The notes: a model not told the origin generated them from the letters alone. 64,000 nt of DNA from Acinetobacter sp. UBA3106 (GCA_002365595.1 DFAM01000011.1:27827-91826), one strand, 5' to 3'; counted from the first letter of the stretch, positions 27,086-37,157 are shown. Made by a program: numbers and translations.

Positions 27086-27397
27086 TTATCTATTATTTTT
27101 AGAAATCAGAATACCGAGCATAATGATGAAGGTGCTCACTCCACCTATGACAACACTCATGAGTCCCATTTCAGCAGTCAATATCTCATTCCAAAGATTA
27201 TTATTACTCCAAGGGACATAAATACCCTGTTTCCACAAAAAGCTAATCGCGCATAAAATAAGAAAGCTGATTAAGGTAGAAATAATCAGCGTAACGATAA
27301 GGTTTTTCCAAATTTTGCAGCCAACTATTAATGTAATCACTGTAAGACCAACGATGGCAATTATTGCAATTAAAAAGATACTATTCCAATAGTCCAT
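27086..27397 (-). CDS. Small membrane protein of unknown function
   Basis: 103 residues with three hydrophobic segments (about 5-27, 32-53 and 77-97) and a short basic tail. ATG 27397 is preceded by AAGGG at a good distance, which supports a real gene. No family recognised. Flanked by long AT-rich DNA. Confidence 0.6.
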   Translation of the reverse strand: MDYWNSIFLIAIIAIVGLTVITLIVGCKIWKNLIVTLIISTLISFLILCAISFLWKQGIYVPWSNNNLWNEILTAEMGLMSVVIGGVSTFIIMLGILISKNNR

Positions 27398-27888
27398 ATT
27401 GATTACCCTTGATCAAGTCAATAATTAAATTATGAGAGTTTCGTGTTTAAATTATAAAAATTACTTTAATATGAATTCCGTATGAAATGTAGACAAATTA
27501 TTCCAAAAATGCAGTCATTTAGATTTTATATAAACAAACTTTTATTAAATCACTGAAAGTCTGATTTTTTTAATCTAAGCAGACAATGCTTAGTTTCAAA
27601 AATAATTGCAAGAAGATATTTTTTGATCAAAGTTTTACTTCATACATAACTGTAGAAGCTTTTTTAAAGTCTAATCAGCAAGGTAATCCTGCTTTAATCT
27701 GTTTAGATTGCTATAACGTCAAATAAGCTATGCCACATTTTTCCAAAAAATCTCAAGAGGCTAATTTGTTGTTTCACAATTATTTTTAAGCAGGTTTTAT
27801 GGAGTTTTAGAAGATGTAAGTTAGGTCAATGCTTTTAAAGCAATAAAATCATATATTAAACAGGTTATTGAATTGACTTCACATATTT
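27398..27888. other. AT-rich gap
   Basis: About 490 bp with no convincing gene, repeat or terminator on either strand. It contains the divergent upstream regions of the small membrane protein and the SGNH hydrolase gene. Confidence 0.5.
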
Positions 27889-28599
27889 ATGCTTTTGAAA
27901 ATTTCAACTATTGCGCTTATTCCTGCCCTTATTGTTCAAGGCAATGCCGTTAAAAAGAATACTCTACGTTTAGCAGAACCCGCAGGAAAACGTCAGGGTA
28001 GAGTGGGAACAGGAAAAGCACTGTCTGTTTTAATTTTAGGCGATTCGGCAGCGGCAGGTGTCGGCGTTGAAACTCAGGAAGATGCTTTACTCGGTGCAGT
28101 TTTACAGCAGTTAAAAGATGGCTATGAAATTCAGTATCAGCTTGAAGCGACAAGCGGTCATAGCACCGGGCAAGTGATTAAAACTACGAAAAATATGTTG
28201 GCTCAGCACTTTGATGTGGTGATTACCTCGGTCGGGGTAAATGACATCACCAAGCTGACCTCACCGAAAGACTGGATGAAAAAACAGCAACAACTGTATG
28301 CGGAAATCAATCAGAAATTCACGCCTGAATTGATTATTGCTTCTGGTGTGCCGCCGATGAACATGTTTCCTGCATTGCCAAATCCATTGGCCTGGTTATT
28401 TGGGCAATATGCCAAAGGTATGAATAAAAATCTTGCAAAATTTGTTCAACAGCAGGCCAATATGCAATGGATTGAATATGATCTGCAGCGTTTTAAAATC
28501 CTGAATCTGGAAATGGCAAAGGATGGTTTTCATCCCAGCAAGGAAATTTATACACTTTGGGGCCAACAGCTAGCAGATAAAATTCGTCAAATGTTTTAA
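27889..28599 (+). CDS. SGNH/GDSL-type hydrolase
   Basis: 236 residues. Block I with the catalytic Ser is ILGDSAAAGVG (about residue 55), the Asn/Gly block III is SVGVNDI, and the C-terminal DxxH block is DGFHPS. Probably an esterase, lipase or acyl-carbohydrate hydrolase. The N-terminus is hydrophobic (ISTIALIPALIVQGNA) and may be a signal or anchor sequence. Confidence 0.86.
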   Translation: MLLKISTIALIPALIVQGNAVKKNTLRLAEPAGKRQGRVGTGKALSVLILGDSAAAGVGVETQEDALLGAVLQQLKDGYEIQYQLEATSGHSTGQVIKTTKNMLAQHFDVVITSVGVNDITKLTSPKDWMKKQQQLYAEINQKFTPELIIASGVPPMNMFPALPNPLAWLFGQYAKGMNKNLAKFVQQQANMQWIEYDLQRFKILNLEMAKDGFHPSKEIYTLWGQQLADKIRQMF

Positions 28600-28629
28600 A
28601 TTAAGCTAAAGACGGATAAATGGACTGTT

Positions 28630-29223
28630 ATGAGCACTGAACTTGAAATAGAAACTCATCCATTGGAACCCTTTCTTCCTCCAAATGCCAAATTGCTGAT
28701 GATGGGCAGCTTTCCGCCACCTAAAACGCGCTGGAAAATGGAGTTTTATTATCCAAATTATCAAAATGACATGTGGAAAATTTTTGGTTTAGCATTCTTT
28801 GGCAATAAAGAACATTTTTTAGATATCGCCAATAAAAATTTCAAGGAACAACAGATCCGTGATTTTTTAATGGATAAAGGCATCGCAATTTTTGATACGG
28901 CGTATCAAATTGTGCGCTTAAAAGGCAATGCTTCGGATAAATTTCTGCATATTGCCCAAGCAACTGATTTAGCCAGGCTGCTAGAGCAGATTCCTGAATG
29001 TCACAGCATTATGACCACTGGAGATAAAGCCACCGATACCTTGATGCTTTCCATGCCTGAAGCTACAGAAAAACCGACAATTGGTCAGGCATCTAAAGCA
29101 TATTTTGCTGAACGCGAGCTGACTTTATACCGGATGCCATCTTCATCCCGTGCTTATCCACTTGCTGTGGAAAAAAAAGCCGAAGCCTATACTCAGTTAT
29201 TTAAAGAAATAGGCTTACTATAA
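28630..29223 (+). CDS. Uracil-DNA glycosylase superfamily protein
   Basis: 197 residues. The motif MGSFPPPKTRW...FYYPN...NDMW resembles the first active-site motif of Mug/UDG-fold proteins, and PSSSRAYPLAVEKKAEAY the second. Likely binds or repairs damaged DNA, though the usual catalytic Asn is not clear, so activity is uncertain. It starts 30 bases after the SGNH gene and may be co-transcribed. Confidence 0.7.
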   Translation: MSTELEIETHPLEPFLPPNAKLLMMGSFPPPKTRWKMEFYYPNYQNDMWKIFGLAFFGNKEHFLDIANKNFKEQQIRDFLMDKGIAIFDTAYQIVRLKGNASDKFLHIAQATDLARLLEQIPECHSIMTTGDKATDTLMLSMPEATEKPTIGQASKAYFAERELTLYRMPSSSRAYPLAVEKKAEAYTQLFKEIGLL

Positions 29224-29244
29224 GTAAGTTTTGATAAATCTATT

Positions 29245-29727
29245 TTAATAGCTAGGCATCATTTTGGGATATCTGACCCATCTATGAGCATGCACAGTAA
29301 AATCCCGGACCTGATTAAAATCGGACCAAATCAATTGACTGCCTTTACTCCATTTTAAAACCTGAATTCGTTGGGAAATTTGAAGTCGCTCTTGCTGCGT
29401 CGCAGGACGCAGATTGCCAATTTCAACATACAGTCGTACACCCGGATAATCGCTAAACTGGCCCTTTAATAACGATTTCAACCAAAACAAACGGCTGCTA
29501 TTAATCGCTTGAATACAGGCTTTATTATTTTGCGGTAAATTTTGTTTAAAAGATTCAGCATACGTATCAAAGAAAAAACCGCTTTGGTTTTCTCTTAAAA
29601 ATAAAGTTCCAATCGGTGTAATGGTAGGCTGTAACTGTTCATCTACTGTTGCAACCGAGCAATGCATTGCTGCACGTTGCGCATCATTCACCACCTTGCA
29701 AATATGTTGCCATTCTTCTGTTTTCAT
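29245..29727 (-). CDS. Pyridoxamine 5'-phosphate oxidase-like (split-barrel flavin) protein
   Basis: 160 residues. HCSVATVDEQLQPTITPIGTLFL matches the first strands of the PNPOx-like FMN-binding barrel (given in part; about residues 22-44). The rest is compatible with a small flavin-binding reductase or a heme-storage-type protein. Not the true PdxH, which is larger. It lies downstream of the EamA exporter on the same strand. Confidence 0.72.
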   Translation of the reverse strand: MKTEEWQHICKVVNDAQRAAMHCSVATVDEQLQPTITPIGTLFLRENQSGFFFDTYAESFKQNLPQNNKACIQAINSSRLFWLKSLLKGQFSDYPGVRLYVEIGNLRPATQQERLQISQRIQVLKWSKGSQLIWSDFNQVRDFTVHAHRWVRYPKMMPSY

Positions 29728-29860
29728 TTTATTTTGCCTTTTTTGTTTTTAAATATTATTAAGTTAGTTGAATACAACAGAGGTCATTGAAGATAGATCA
29801 TTTAAACATGGATGTCGCTTGATCTGCATGGGCCCGATTGACTGGTCATTCATGACTCTT

Positions 29861-30724
29861 TTAGGCAAATCTTTTTGCCAACATGACGCAAATCACCACA
29901 GCCACACACACGATAATCATATCTATATTGATGTTTTCACCCAAAATGATTGCGCAGAGGGTTAATCCGATAAAGGGCTGTAGCAGTTGGATCTGGCCCA
30001 CTTTAGCAATTCCGCCCATAGCCAGCCCCTTATACCAGAAGAAAAAACCGATGAGCATGCTGAATATGGATACATAAGCCAAGCCTGCATAAGCAGAATA
30101 AGAAACTTCAGTGAAATTGGCTGGAAAATAGTACAGCGTTAAAACCAGCATAAGGGGAAAGGCAACAATAAGTGCCCAACAGATGACTTGCCATCCGGCT
30201 AATACTTTGGATAAATGTCCACCTTCTGCATAACCCAGACCACAAGCCAGCACGGCTGCAATCATATAAACATCGCCACTGACCAGATGATAGGACTGAT
30301 CCTGAAGCAACATATAAGCAAGTACAAAGCTGCTGCCCAGCAGGGTAAATAACCAGAATCTTGCATTCGGATTTTCACCAGCCCTCAGCACTCCGAACAT
30401 AGCTGTGCAAAGTGGAAGCAAAGCCACAAAAACCAGAGCACGCGAGGCAGATATATTTTGTAATGCCAACGCACTAAATAGGGGAAAACCCACCACCACG
30501 CCCACACTGACAATAATCAGGGATAGGTACTGATTGCTTTGCGGGCGCTGCTGTTTAAACCATAATAAACAGAGGAGCGCTAATACTGCTGCAATCGTGG
30601 CCCGAATTGCAGTTAAAAAGGTCGGACTAAAACCCGTTACCGCAATTCGGGTGGCAGGCATGGAACCTGCAAAAATAATTACCCCTAATAATCCGTTTAT
30701 CCAGCCGATATTTGTTTTGTTCAT
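29861..30724 (-). CDS. EamA/DMT-family transporter
   Basis: 287 residues from ATG 30724 (MNKTNIGWINGLLG), with ten predicted membrane helices and the duplicated EamA domain. An upstream in-frame start would only add a short AT-rich stretch. Divergent from a MocR-type regulator 131 bp away, the pattern for a regulated metabolite exporter. Substrate unknown. Confidence 0.87.
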   Translation of the reverse strand: MNKTNIGWINGLLGVIIFAGSMPATRIAVTGFSPTFLTAIRATIAAVLALLCLLWFKQQRPQSNQYLSLIIVSVGVVVGFPLFSALALQNISASRALVFVALLPLCTAMFGVLRAGENPNARFWLFTLLGSSFVLAYMLLQDQSYHLVSGDVYMIAAVLACGLGYAEGGHLSKVLAGWQVICWALIVAFPLMLVLTLYYFPANFTEVSYSAYAGLAYVSIFSMLIGFFFWYKGLAMGGIAKVGQIQLLQPFIGLTLCAIILGENINIDMIIVCVAVVICVMLAKRFA

Positions 30725-30855
30725 TTGATATTGCTCATTGAATTTAGAGCAATTTAATAAGAAAAAAATAAAGTTGATATATACAGGGCAATACAATTTA
30801 ACATTACTGTTATGCTAAATTGAGCAGTACAGTTTGACTGTTCGGGAATGCGTTA

Positions 30856-32247
30856 ATGACAAAAACTAAAATTGAAATTGTAATTCAGCTCATCAAACAG
30901 AATATAAAGAACAAGACTTTGATAGCCGGCTCACGTTTGCCTTCAGTTCGACAGTACGCCCAGCAATTAAATTACTCGGTTTCAACCATTGTGGAAGCCT
31001 ATGCACGGTTGCTAGCAGAAGGGATGATTGAATCCCGGGCAGGGGCAGGTTATTACATTCTTGGCAAGCCGGTCCAACACATGAATATTGAACAAAACAT
31101 TCAATATGACAGGGAAATTGATCCACTGTGGATTTCCAGACAGTCTTTAGAAGCTAAAAATGCCATGCTCAAGCCGGGCTGTGGCTGGTTGCCCGCAGAA
31201 TGGATGCCTGAACAGACGTTGCGCAAAGCCTTAAAAATAGTGGCAAAATCACAAGAATCACCTTTAATTGATTATGCGCCTCCGCATGGACATTTGGCTT
31301 TAAGACAATATTTGGCCCGTAAAAAGGAAAATGATGATTTAAAAATTCATCCCAATCAGATTTTGCTGACTGATTCAGCCACTCAATCGATTGATTTAAT
31401 TTTCAGATTATTATTGCAGCCGGGTGATATTGTTTTGCTGGATGACCCATGTTATTTCAATTTTCAGGCACTCATTAAAGCGCATCATTTACGTGCAGTC
31501 GCGATACCTTTTACTGAACATGGACCGGATCTTGAACATTTTGCACAGGCTCTACAGTTAAAACCAAAAATATATTTGACTAATTCAGGAATTCATAATC
31601 CTACAGGAGCAACGCTTTCATTAGCGACGGCTTATCAAATTGCCAGAATGGCTGAACAGGCCAATATGATAATTATTGAAGATGAAATCTTTGCTGATTT
31701 TGAATATTTACCGGCTCCCCGATATGCGGCACTCGCTGGGCTTTCCCATGTGATTCAGATTGGCAGTTTTACCAAAACGCTTTCAGCAGCAGTACGTTGC
31801 GGATATATTCTGAGCGATATAGATAAAATTGAGAAATTGATTGATTTAAAGATCGCCATACATTTCAGTAATAGTAATCTGAACGCGGAAATTATTTATC
31901 AGTCGCTGATGGATAGCAGTTATCCCAAACATTTGGATTGGTTAAAAAAACAATTGATAAAAGCCACTAATGAAACCATTCAAAAGCTTGCTCATTTGGA
32001 TATTCATCCTTGGATTGTCCCTAAAGCAGGCATATTTTTATGGTGCAGATTACCCTCACATATTGAGGCTTCAAAACTTTCCAAGATATGTCTGCAACAA
32101 GGCATTATATTGGCGCCGGGAAATTCATTCAGTCCGTCTGAACAAGCCGGGCAATTCATGCGTTTTAATGTGGCTCAATGTATTGATAAAAAAGTCTTTG
32201 ATGTACTGGAAAATGCTATCAGAACCTATTCCAGTGTGGTCATTTAA
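30856..32247 (+). CDS. MocR-type regulator (GntR winged helix fused to aminotransferase fold)
   Basis: 463 residues. N-terminal GntR helix-turn-helix (SRLPSVRQYAQQLNYSVSTI, about residues 26-45). A class I aminotransferase domain follows from about residue 95, with NPTG near 252 and the PLP lysine in GSFTKTLSAAVRCG. Such proteins bind PLP and act as regulators, not enzymes. It is divergent from the EamA exporter gene, its probable target. Confidence 0.9.
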   Translation: MTKTKIEIVIQLIKQNIKNKTLIAGSRLPSVRQYAQQLNYSVSTIVEAYARLLAEGMIESRAGAGYYILGKPVQHMNIEQNIQYDREIDPLWISRQSLEAKNAMLKPGCGWLPAEWMPEQTLRKALKIVAKSQESPLIDYAPPHGHLALRQYLARKKENDDLKIHPNQILLTDSATQSIDLIFRLLLQPGDIVLLDDPCYFNFQALIKAHHLRAVAIPFTEHGPDLEHFAQALQLKPKIYLTNSGIHNPTGATLSLATAYQIARMAEQANMIIIEDEIFADFEYLPAPRYAALAGLSHVIQIGSFTKTLSAAVRCGYILSDIDKIEKLIDLKIAIHFSNSNLNAEIIYQSLMDSSYPKHLDWLKKQLIKATNETIQKLAHLDIHPWIVPKAGIFLWCRLPSHIEASKLSKICLQQGIILAPGNSFSPSEQAGQFMRFNVAQCIDKKVFDVLENAIRTYSSVVI

Positions 32248-32271
32248 GCTGAGTCAGCACTAACTCAAGTT

Positions 32272-32709
32272 TTATCCATCATATTCTACGTAGTCCCACA
32301 AATTTAAACGAGCTTTAATTTCTTTACGGATATTCGGCAACATTGGCAACAAGGTTCCATCAATCCAAAGGCTTAAAGCTTGTGCAGAAATGACCTGTTG
32401 ATTGGCATCAATCAGTTTTGCACCCTTAACCATCACCAGTGTTTCTTCACTCGCTTCGGTTTCAACGCCTTTAAACAGTACTTGCAGTTCAAATCCGGTA
32501 TCCTGAATCAGCCATTCCAGTTCCAGCTGCACATTCTGATTGGATTTTAAAACGGCCTGACCTTCGATCAAGTCAGAATCGGTCTGGCAATCATGCTCAA
32601 CACGAACTTTAGATAAAAACCAGTCTTGAGTACCTAAATCCTCAAGGGTTTTATAGGGCGTTAAAATATCACTTAAATTAAATTGACGACTTAAATCAAA
32701 AAATTGCAT
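32272..32709 (-). CDS. Conserved protein of unknown function
   Basis: 145 residues, acidic, soluble, no signal peptide. The sequence (MQFFDLSRQFNLSDILTPYK at the start, RKEIKARLNLWDYVEYDG at the end) suggests a small alpha/beta protein. No family recognised. It is convergent with the MocR gene, 24 bases apart. Confidence 0.65.
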   Translation of the reverse strand: MQFFDLSRQFNLSDILTPYKTLEDLGTQDWFLSKVRVEHDCQTDSDLIEGQAVLKSNQNVQLELEWLIQDTGFELQVLFKGVETEASEETLVMVKGAKLIDANQQVISAQALSLWIDGTLLPMLPNIRKEIKARLNLWDYVEYDG

Positions 32710-32841
32710 TACAAAAGATCACGATGGGGAGAGCGGAGTTAAATACTCGAAAAAGAGAATGTTAAAGCAAATCAGGAAATGAGTAAAATCATTGTGTTGA
32801 TTGATCTAAAATATGTATAAATCAGATTCAATCTCTTATAA

Positions 32842-33030
32842 GTCCTCACAGCAATATCACTTAAACGACCAAGCCTCATTACTTTAAATCATCTAAAAGA
32901 TGCACAGCAGTGGGTCAATCACGTGAATATATCAAACTGCAAAAGTAAATTATTGGAAGCAGGTGTCAGCTATTTATTATGTGATCATTTACTTGCAGCA
33001 AGCCGGATTTCAGTGGAGCTTTCACTATAA
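32842..33030 (+). pseudogene. Possible gene remnant
   Basis: In the 355-bp gap between two minus-strand genes the plus frame is open for 62 codons with no ATG and protein-like composition (for example LNHLKDAQQWVNHVN and LLEAGVSYLLCDHLL). It may be the tail of a decayed gene or chance. The remainder of the gap (32710-33065) shows nothing else. Confidence 0.25.
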
Positions 33031-33065
33031 AAAGTTTTGCATAACTCAATGTCATTCAGCTGTCA

Positions 33066-34625
33066 TTACATCATCCATTCAACTGGGAAATATGACGCCA
33101 CTTGCATGGCATAACGTTGAAATCTAGTCGATTCAGGATCTTCTGAATATTCTGTGTAGGTTCCATCTTTATGATGCTCTAGCCAAATGACTTCATCCTG
33201 TGGATTCAGTTTGAGTTCATAGGTAATTTGCGGTAAATATTTATCTAAAGCGTTCGAAATTTGTTCTTGTAACACATCAGATTCAACTACCAGTCCCACT
33301 TCGCTATTTAAATTGGCGGAACGAGGGTCAAAATTAGCAGAACCAATAAATGCCATGCCATTTATATCAAAAAACTTGGCATGCAAACTGGAGGCATTTT
33401 TGCCCTTAGCTGGAATAACGTTCCCCGTCACCACCTCATACCAGGTGCGTTTATTACGCTCTATATACGGCTTAAATTCATAGAGTTTTATCCCATTTTT
33501 TAGTAAATCATGGCGATATTGTCTATAAAAGGCATGCACTACAGGAACGTCATTGGCAAGGAATGAATTGGTGAGTATCCGGATATTTACGCCTTTTTTA
33601 ACTAAACCGGTTAAATAATCCATACCTTTCTGTGTAGGTACAAAATAGGCAGATACCAGTTCCAGATGCTGTTTCGGTTCTCCCGTAATCTGGAAGATCT
33701 GACGATAAATCATTTGATCATGAGATGATTGACGCCGAATTTTATCCGGAGAGTCGGCAACAAAATGTGCTTTTGCCCAATTAATCGGACGATCTTTTAG
33801 ATGTTCATTGATCTGTTTTTCAGCCAGTTCGATCCGCTTTTTGAGTTGATCTTTTTGTAAGGCAGTCAATTCATAATATTTACGTAATTTGGCCAGTTGT
33901 TCTGGACGACTTTTACCTAGTAACAATGGGACTGGATAACTTAAATCATCATACCAAAAGTCATGAAAAACCTTGTTGGCATGCTTCACGGCAGTGCCAT
34001 AAAACAGAATATCCATATCGGTAAACTGAAAATTTTCACTGGCTTCAAAGTATTCACGGCTGATATTGCGGCCACCGGTCACTGCTATGGCACCATCGGC
34101 AATAATCAGTTTATTGTGCATACGGTGATTGATCTGCTTGAAACGAAAAACATAATCAAACACGCGCAATTTTCTGGCTCTATAGGTGTAAGGATTAAAG
34201 ATTTTAATTTCAAAATTGGGATGCTGTGCCAGTTGTTTTAAGGTTGCATCGAGTTGGGAACCGTTCTGGTCATCAATCAATAAACGGATTTTTACTCCAC
34301 GATCTGCGGCTTTGAGCAATTCAGCCAGCATCAGGTGACCAATCGAGTCATCTTCCCAGATGTAGTACTGTAAATCGATATTATATTGTGCTTTATTAAT
34401 CAGATGCAGCCTTGAGGCAATACTGATAAAAGCATCATCTAAAGCAAGATAGGCAGTTAAGCCTTGGATAATTTGTGCATCAACATTAGAACCATTTAAC
34501 CAGTGCTCGGCATGAACCTGAATCGGAGACTGCTTTTTGGATTCATTCATCGGTAAGCTGCACCCCGTTAGTGTAAAAATTGCAAAAGCAAACATCATAG
34601 TACGCATGAATGGTTTAATCTGCAT
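33066..34625 (-). CDS. Phospholipase D-family lipoprotein (cardiolipin synthase-like)
   Basis: 519 residues. A lipoprotein signal with lipobox LTGC near residue 22. Two HKD catalytic motifs: HNKLIIADG with GGRN, and HAKFFDING with GSANFDPRS. The family includes ClsC-type cardiolipin synthases and envelope phospholipases. An outer-membrane- or periplasm-facing lipid enzyme is the best guess. Single-gene unit. Confidence 0.88.
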   Translation of the reverse strand: MQIKPFMRTMMFAFAIFTLTGCSLPMNESKKQSPIQVHAEHWLNGSNVDAQIIQGLTAYLALDDAFISIASRLHLINKAQYNIDLQYYIWEDDSIGHLMLAELLKAADRGVKIRLLIDDQNGSQLDATLKQLAQHPNFEIKIFNPYTYRARKLRVFDYVFRFKQINHRMHNKLIIADGAIAVTGGRNISREYFEASENFQFTDMDILFYGTAVKHANKVFHDFWYDDLSYPVPLLLGKSRPEQLAKLRKYYELTALQKDQLKKRIELAEKQINEHLKDRPINWAKAHFVADSPDKIRRQSSHDQMIYRQIFQITGEPKQHLELVSAYFVPTQKGMDYLTGLVKKGVNIRILTNSFLANDVPVVHAFYRQYRHDLLKNGIKLYEFKPYIERNKRTWYEVVTGNVIPAKGKNASSLHAKFFDINGMAFIGSANFDPRSANLNSEVGLVVESDVLQEQISNALDKYLPQITYELKLNPQDEVIWLEHHKDGTYTEYSEDPESTRFQRYAMQVASYFPVEWMM

Positions 34626-34747
34626 AATTATTATGAAGTCATAAAGTTATAAGTACATATTATCATCATGTTATAGGTTGAATCGGACAATAAAAAGAGG
34701 TTACTGTAGCTCATCTGTTAAAGAACCAAACAAAGGATGAATCATTC

Positions 34748-35863
34748 ATGAAATCACGTGCTGCCGTCGCATTCGATCCAGGTCAACCGCTCGAAATTGT
34801 TGAAATTGATGTTGCTCCGCCCAAAGCAGGTGAGGTTTTGGTGAAAATTAGCCATACGGGCGTCTGTCATACTGATGCTTTTACTTTATCGGGTGATGAT
34901 CCTGAAGGTGTGTTTCCTGCAGTATTGGGCCATGAAGGTGCAGGGGTTGTGGTTGAAGTCGGTGAAGGCGTGACCAGTGTTAAACCGGGTGATCACGTTA
35001 TTCCACTGTATACCGCAGAATGTGGCGAATGTTTATTCTGTAAATCGGGCAAAACCAACCTGTGTGTGGCTGTTCGCGCAACCCAAGGCAAAGGCTTGAT
35101 GCCGGATGGAACCACCCGTTTTTCTTATAATGGTCAGCCGATTTACCACTATATGGGTTGTTCAACATTCAGTGAATATACCGTGGTCGCTGAAGTGTCT
35201 TTGGCAAAAATTAACCCTGAAGCGAATCATGAGCATGTGTGTTTGCTCGGTTGTGGCGTAACCACAGGTCTGGGTGCGGTGAAAAATACCGCTAAAGTTC
35301 AGGAAGGCGATACCGTAGCCGTATTTGGACTGGGTGGTATTGGTCTGGCTGTGGTGCAAGGTGCCAAGAAAGCCAAAGCCAGCCGTATTATTGCGATTGA
35401 TACCAATCCTGAAAAATTCAAACTGGCTGAACAGTTTGGTGCGACAGAATTTTTAAATCCGAAAGATTATGACAAACCGATTCAGGAAGTGATTGTTGAA
35501 AAAACCGGCTGGGGCGTGGATCATTCTTTTGAATGTATTGGCAATACCAATGTGATGCGTTCTGCACTGGAATGTGCTCATCGTGGCTGGGGACAATCGA
35601 TCATTATTGGGGTCGCGGGTGCAGGTCAGGAAATCTCGACCCGTCCATTCCAGCTGGTTACCGGCCGTACCTGGAAAGGCACTGCTTTTGGTGGCGTGAA
35701 AGGTCGTTCACAACTGCCGGGGATGGTAGAAGAAGCCATGAAAGGTGATATTCAACTTGAACCTTTTGTAACGCATACCATGGGACTAGACAAAATCAAT
35801 GAAGCCTTTGATTTAATGCATGAAGGTAAATCGATTCGTTCAGTGGTGCATTTTGAAGATTAA
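34748..35863 (+). CDS. frmA: S-(hydroxymethyl)glutathione dehydrogenase / class III alcohol dehydrogenase
   Basis: 371 residues, full length. It oxidises S-hydroxymethylglutathione formed from formaldehyde. Catalytic Zn residues are in GVCHTDAF and LGHEGAG; structural Zn cysteines in CGECLFCKSGKTNLC; the NAD-binding FGLGGIGLAV follows. No frmR repressor or S-formylglutathione hydrolase gene lies next to it. Ended by a strong bidirectional terminator. Confidence 0.95.
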   Translation: MKSRAAVAFDPGQPLEIVEIDVAPPKAGEVLVKISHTGVCHTDAFTLSGDDPEGVFPAVLGHEGAGVVVEVGEGVTSVKPGDHVIPLYTAECGECLFCKSGKTNLCVAVRATQGKGLMPDGTTRFSYNGQPIYHYMGCSTFSEYTVVAEVSLAKINPEANHEHVCLLGCGVTTGLGAVKNTAKVQEGDTVAVFGLGGIGLAVVQGAKKAKASRIIAIDTNPEKFKLAEQFGATEFLNPKDYDKPIQEVIVEKTGWGVDHSFECIGNTNVMRSALECAHRGWGQSIIIGVAGAGQEISTRPFQLVTGRTWKGTAFGGVKGRSQLPGMVEEAMKGDIQLEPFVTHTMGLDKINEAFDLMHEGKSIRSVVHFED

Positions 35864-35880
35864 TTGTCTTCAAAATAAAA

Positions 35881-35906
35881 AAACGGGCTAATGGCCCGTT
35901 TTTTTA
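35881..35906. terminator. Bidirectional terminator between frmA and the aminotransferase gene
   Basis: ACGGGC (35883-35888) and GCCCGT (35894-35899) with a five-base loop, A-run before and T-run after. Confidence 0.9.
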
Positions 35907-35918
35907 TTTCAGTTGCAT

Positions 35919-37124
35919 TTAGCCTGTAGCCTTAATCACTTCAGCTATAGCTTCTGCCACATAATCAATATTGTTTAAATTCAGACCCGCAGCGCACATA
36001 CGGCCACTACGCACCAGGTAAATACCATATTGATCTTTTAGGATATCGACCTGTTCAGCAGTCAGGCCAGTATAGCTAAACATGCCTTGCTGTTTTACCA
36101 AATAGCTAAAGTCACGCTCTGGTAAGGCTAGGCTGAGTTTATCTTTTAAAATGTGACGCATTTTAATAATCCGTTCCCGCATTTCTTGCAGTTCAGCTTG
36201 CCACTGTGCAGTCAGATCAGCATCATTCAGTACATTCTCCACTAGCAAGGCACCGGTCGTAGATGGGCTTGAGTAAATACGGCGTACTGTTGCTTTTAAT
36301 TGTCCTAACACTTTTTGTGCAGTGCTCGGATCATCACAGACAAAAGTTAAGCCACCAACACGTTCACCATATAGCGAGAAAATTTTAGAGAATGAATTGC
36401 TAATAATAAAATTCATGCCTGCTTGGTCTAGAGCACGAATGGCATAAGCATCTTCCTCTAGTCCTTGACCAAAACCTTGATAAGCAATATCCAGAAAGGG
36501 AATCAGATCCTGTTTTTTCAGGATTTCAATGACCTGATCCCATTCAGCAGGAACTAAGTCTGCACCCGTCGGGTTATGGCAACACGGATGTAACAACACA
36601 ATGCTTTTTGCCGGTAGCTCGCTCAATTTTTCCAGCATCGCTGGTACATTGACGCCATTGGTGGCTGCATCAAAATAAGGATAGAAGTGCGAGTGAATGC
36701 CGGCACCATTAAAAATGGCAATGTGGTTTTCCCAAGTCGGCTGGCTGACCCAGACATCAGATTCAGGAAAATATTTTTTCAAGAAATCAGCACCGACTTT
36801 CAGTGCGCCAGAACCGCCTAAAGTCTGGATGGTGACCGCACGCCCATCACGGCGTGCTGGACTGTTTTCTCCCAATACCAGAGCTTGAGTGGCTTGGTTA
36901 TAAGACTTTAAACCATCCATTGGTAAATACAGCTTGACCTGTTCATTGCTTGCTTCAATATTTTTATACGCTACTTTAACCGCTTTAAGTTGAGGCACAA
37001 TATTGTCCTCATTGTAATAAAGCCCAATACTTAAATTCACTTTTTGCGCGCGTTCATCTTTAGCAAACTCTTCCATCAAAGAAAGAATCGGATCACCTGC
37101 ATAATTATCAACATGTTGGAACAT
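35919..37124 (-). CDS. tyrB: Aromatic amino acid aminotransferase
   Basis: 401 residues of the class I aspartate/aromatic aminotransferase family. The PLP lysine is in ISNSFSKIFSLYGERVG, with HNPTG and DIAYQGFGQG upstream. AspC and TyrB are close homologues, but the next two genes upstream are an aromatic permease and HPPD, so conversion of tyrosine to 4-hydroxyphenylpyruvate is the likely job. Last gene of a probable three-gene unit. Confidence 0.9.
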   Translation of the reverse strand: MFQHVDNYAGDPILSLMEEFAKDERAQKVNLSIGLYYNEDNIVPQLKAVKVAYKNIEASNEQVKLYLPMDGLKSYNQATQALVLGENSPARRDGRAVTIQTLGGSGALKVGADFLKKYFPESDVWVSQPTWENHIAIFNGAGIHSHFYPYFDAATNGVNVPAMLEKLSELPAKSIVLLHPCCHNPTGADLVPAEWDQVIEILKKQDLIPFLDIAYQGFGQGLEEDAYAIRALDQAGMNFIISNSFSKIFSLYGERVGGLTFVCDDPSTAQKVLGQLKATVRRIYSSPSTTGALLVENVLNDADLTAQWQAELQEMRERIIKMRHILKDKLSLALPERDFSYLVKQQGMFSYTGLTAEQVDILKDQYGIYLVRSGRMCAAGLNLNNIDYVAEAIAEVIKATG

Positions 37125-37157
37125 GAATATATCCTTTGTTATAGGAAGTAAAACAAA

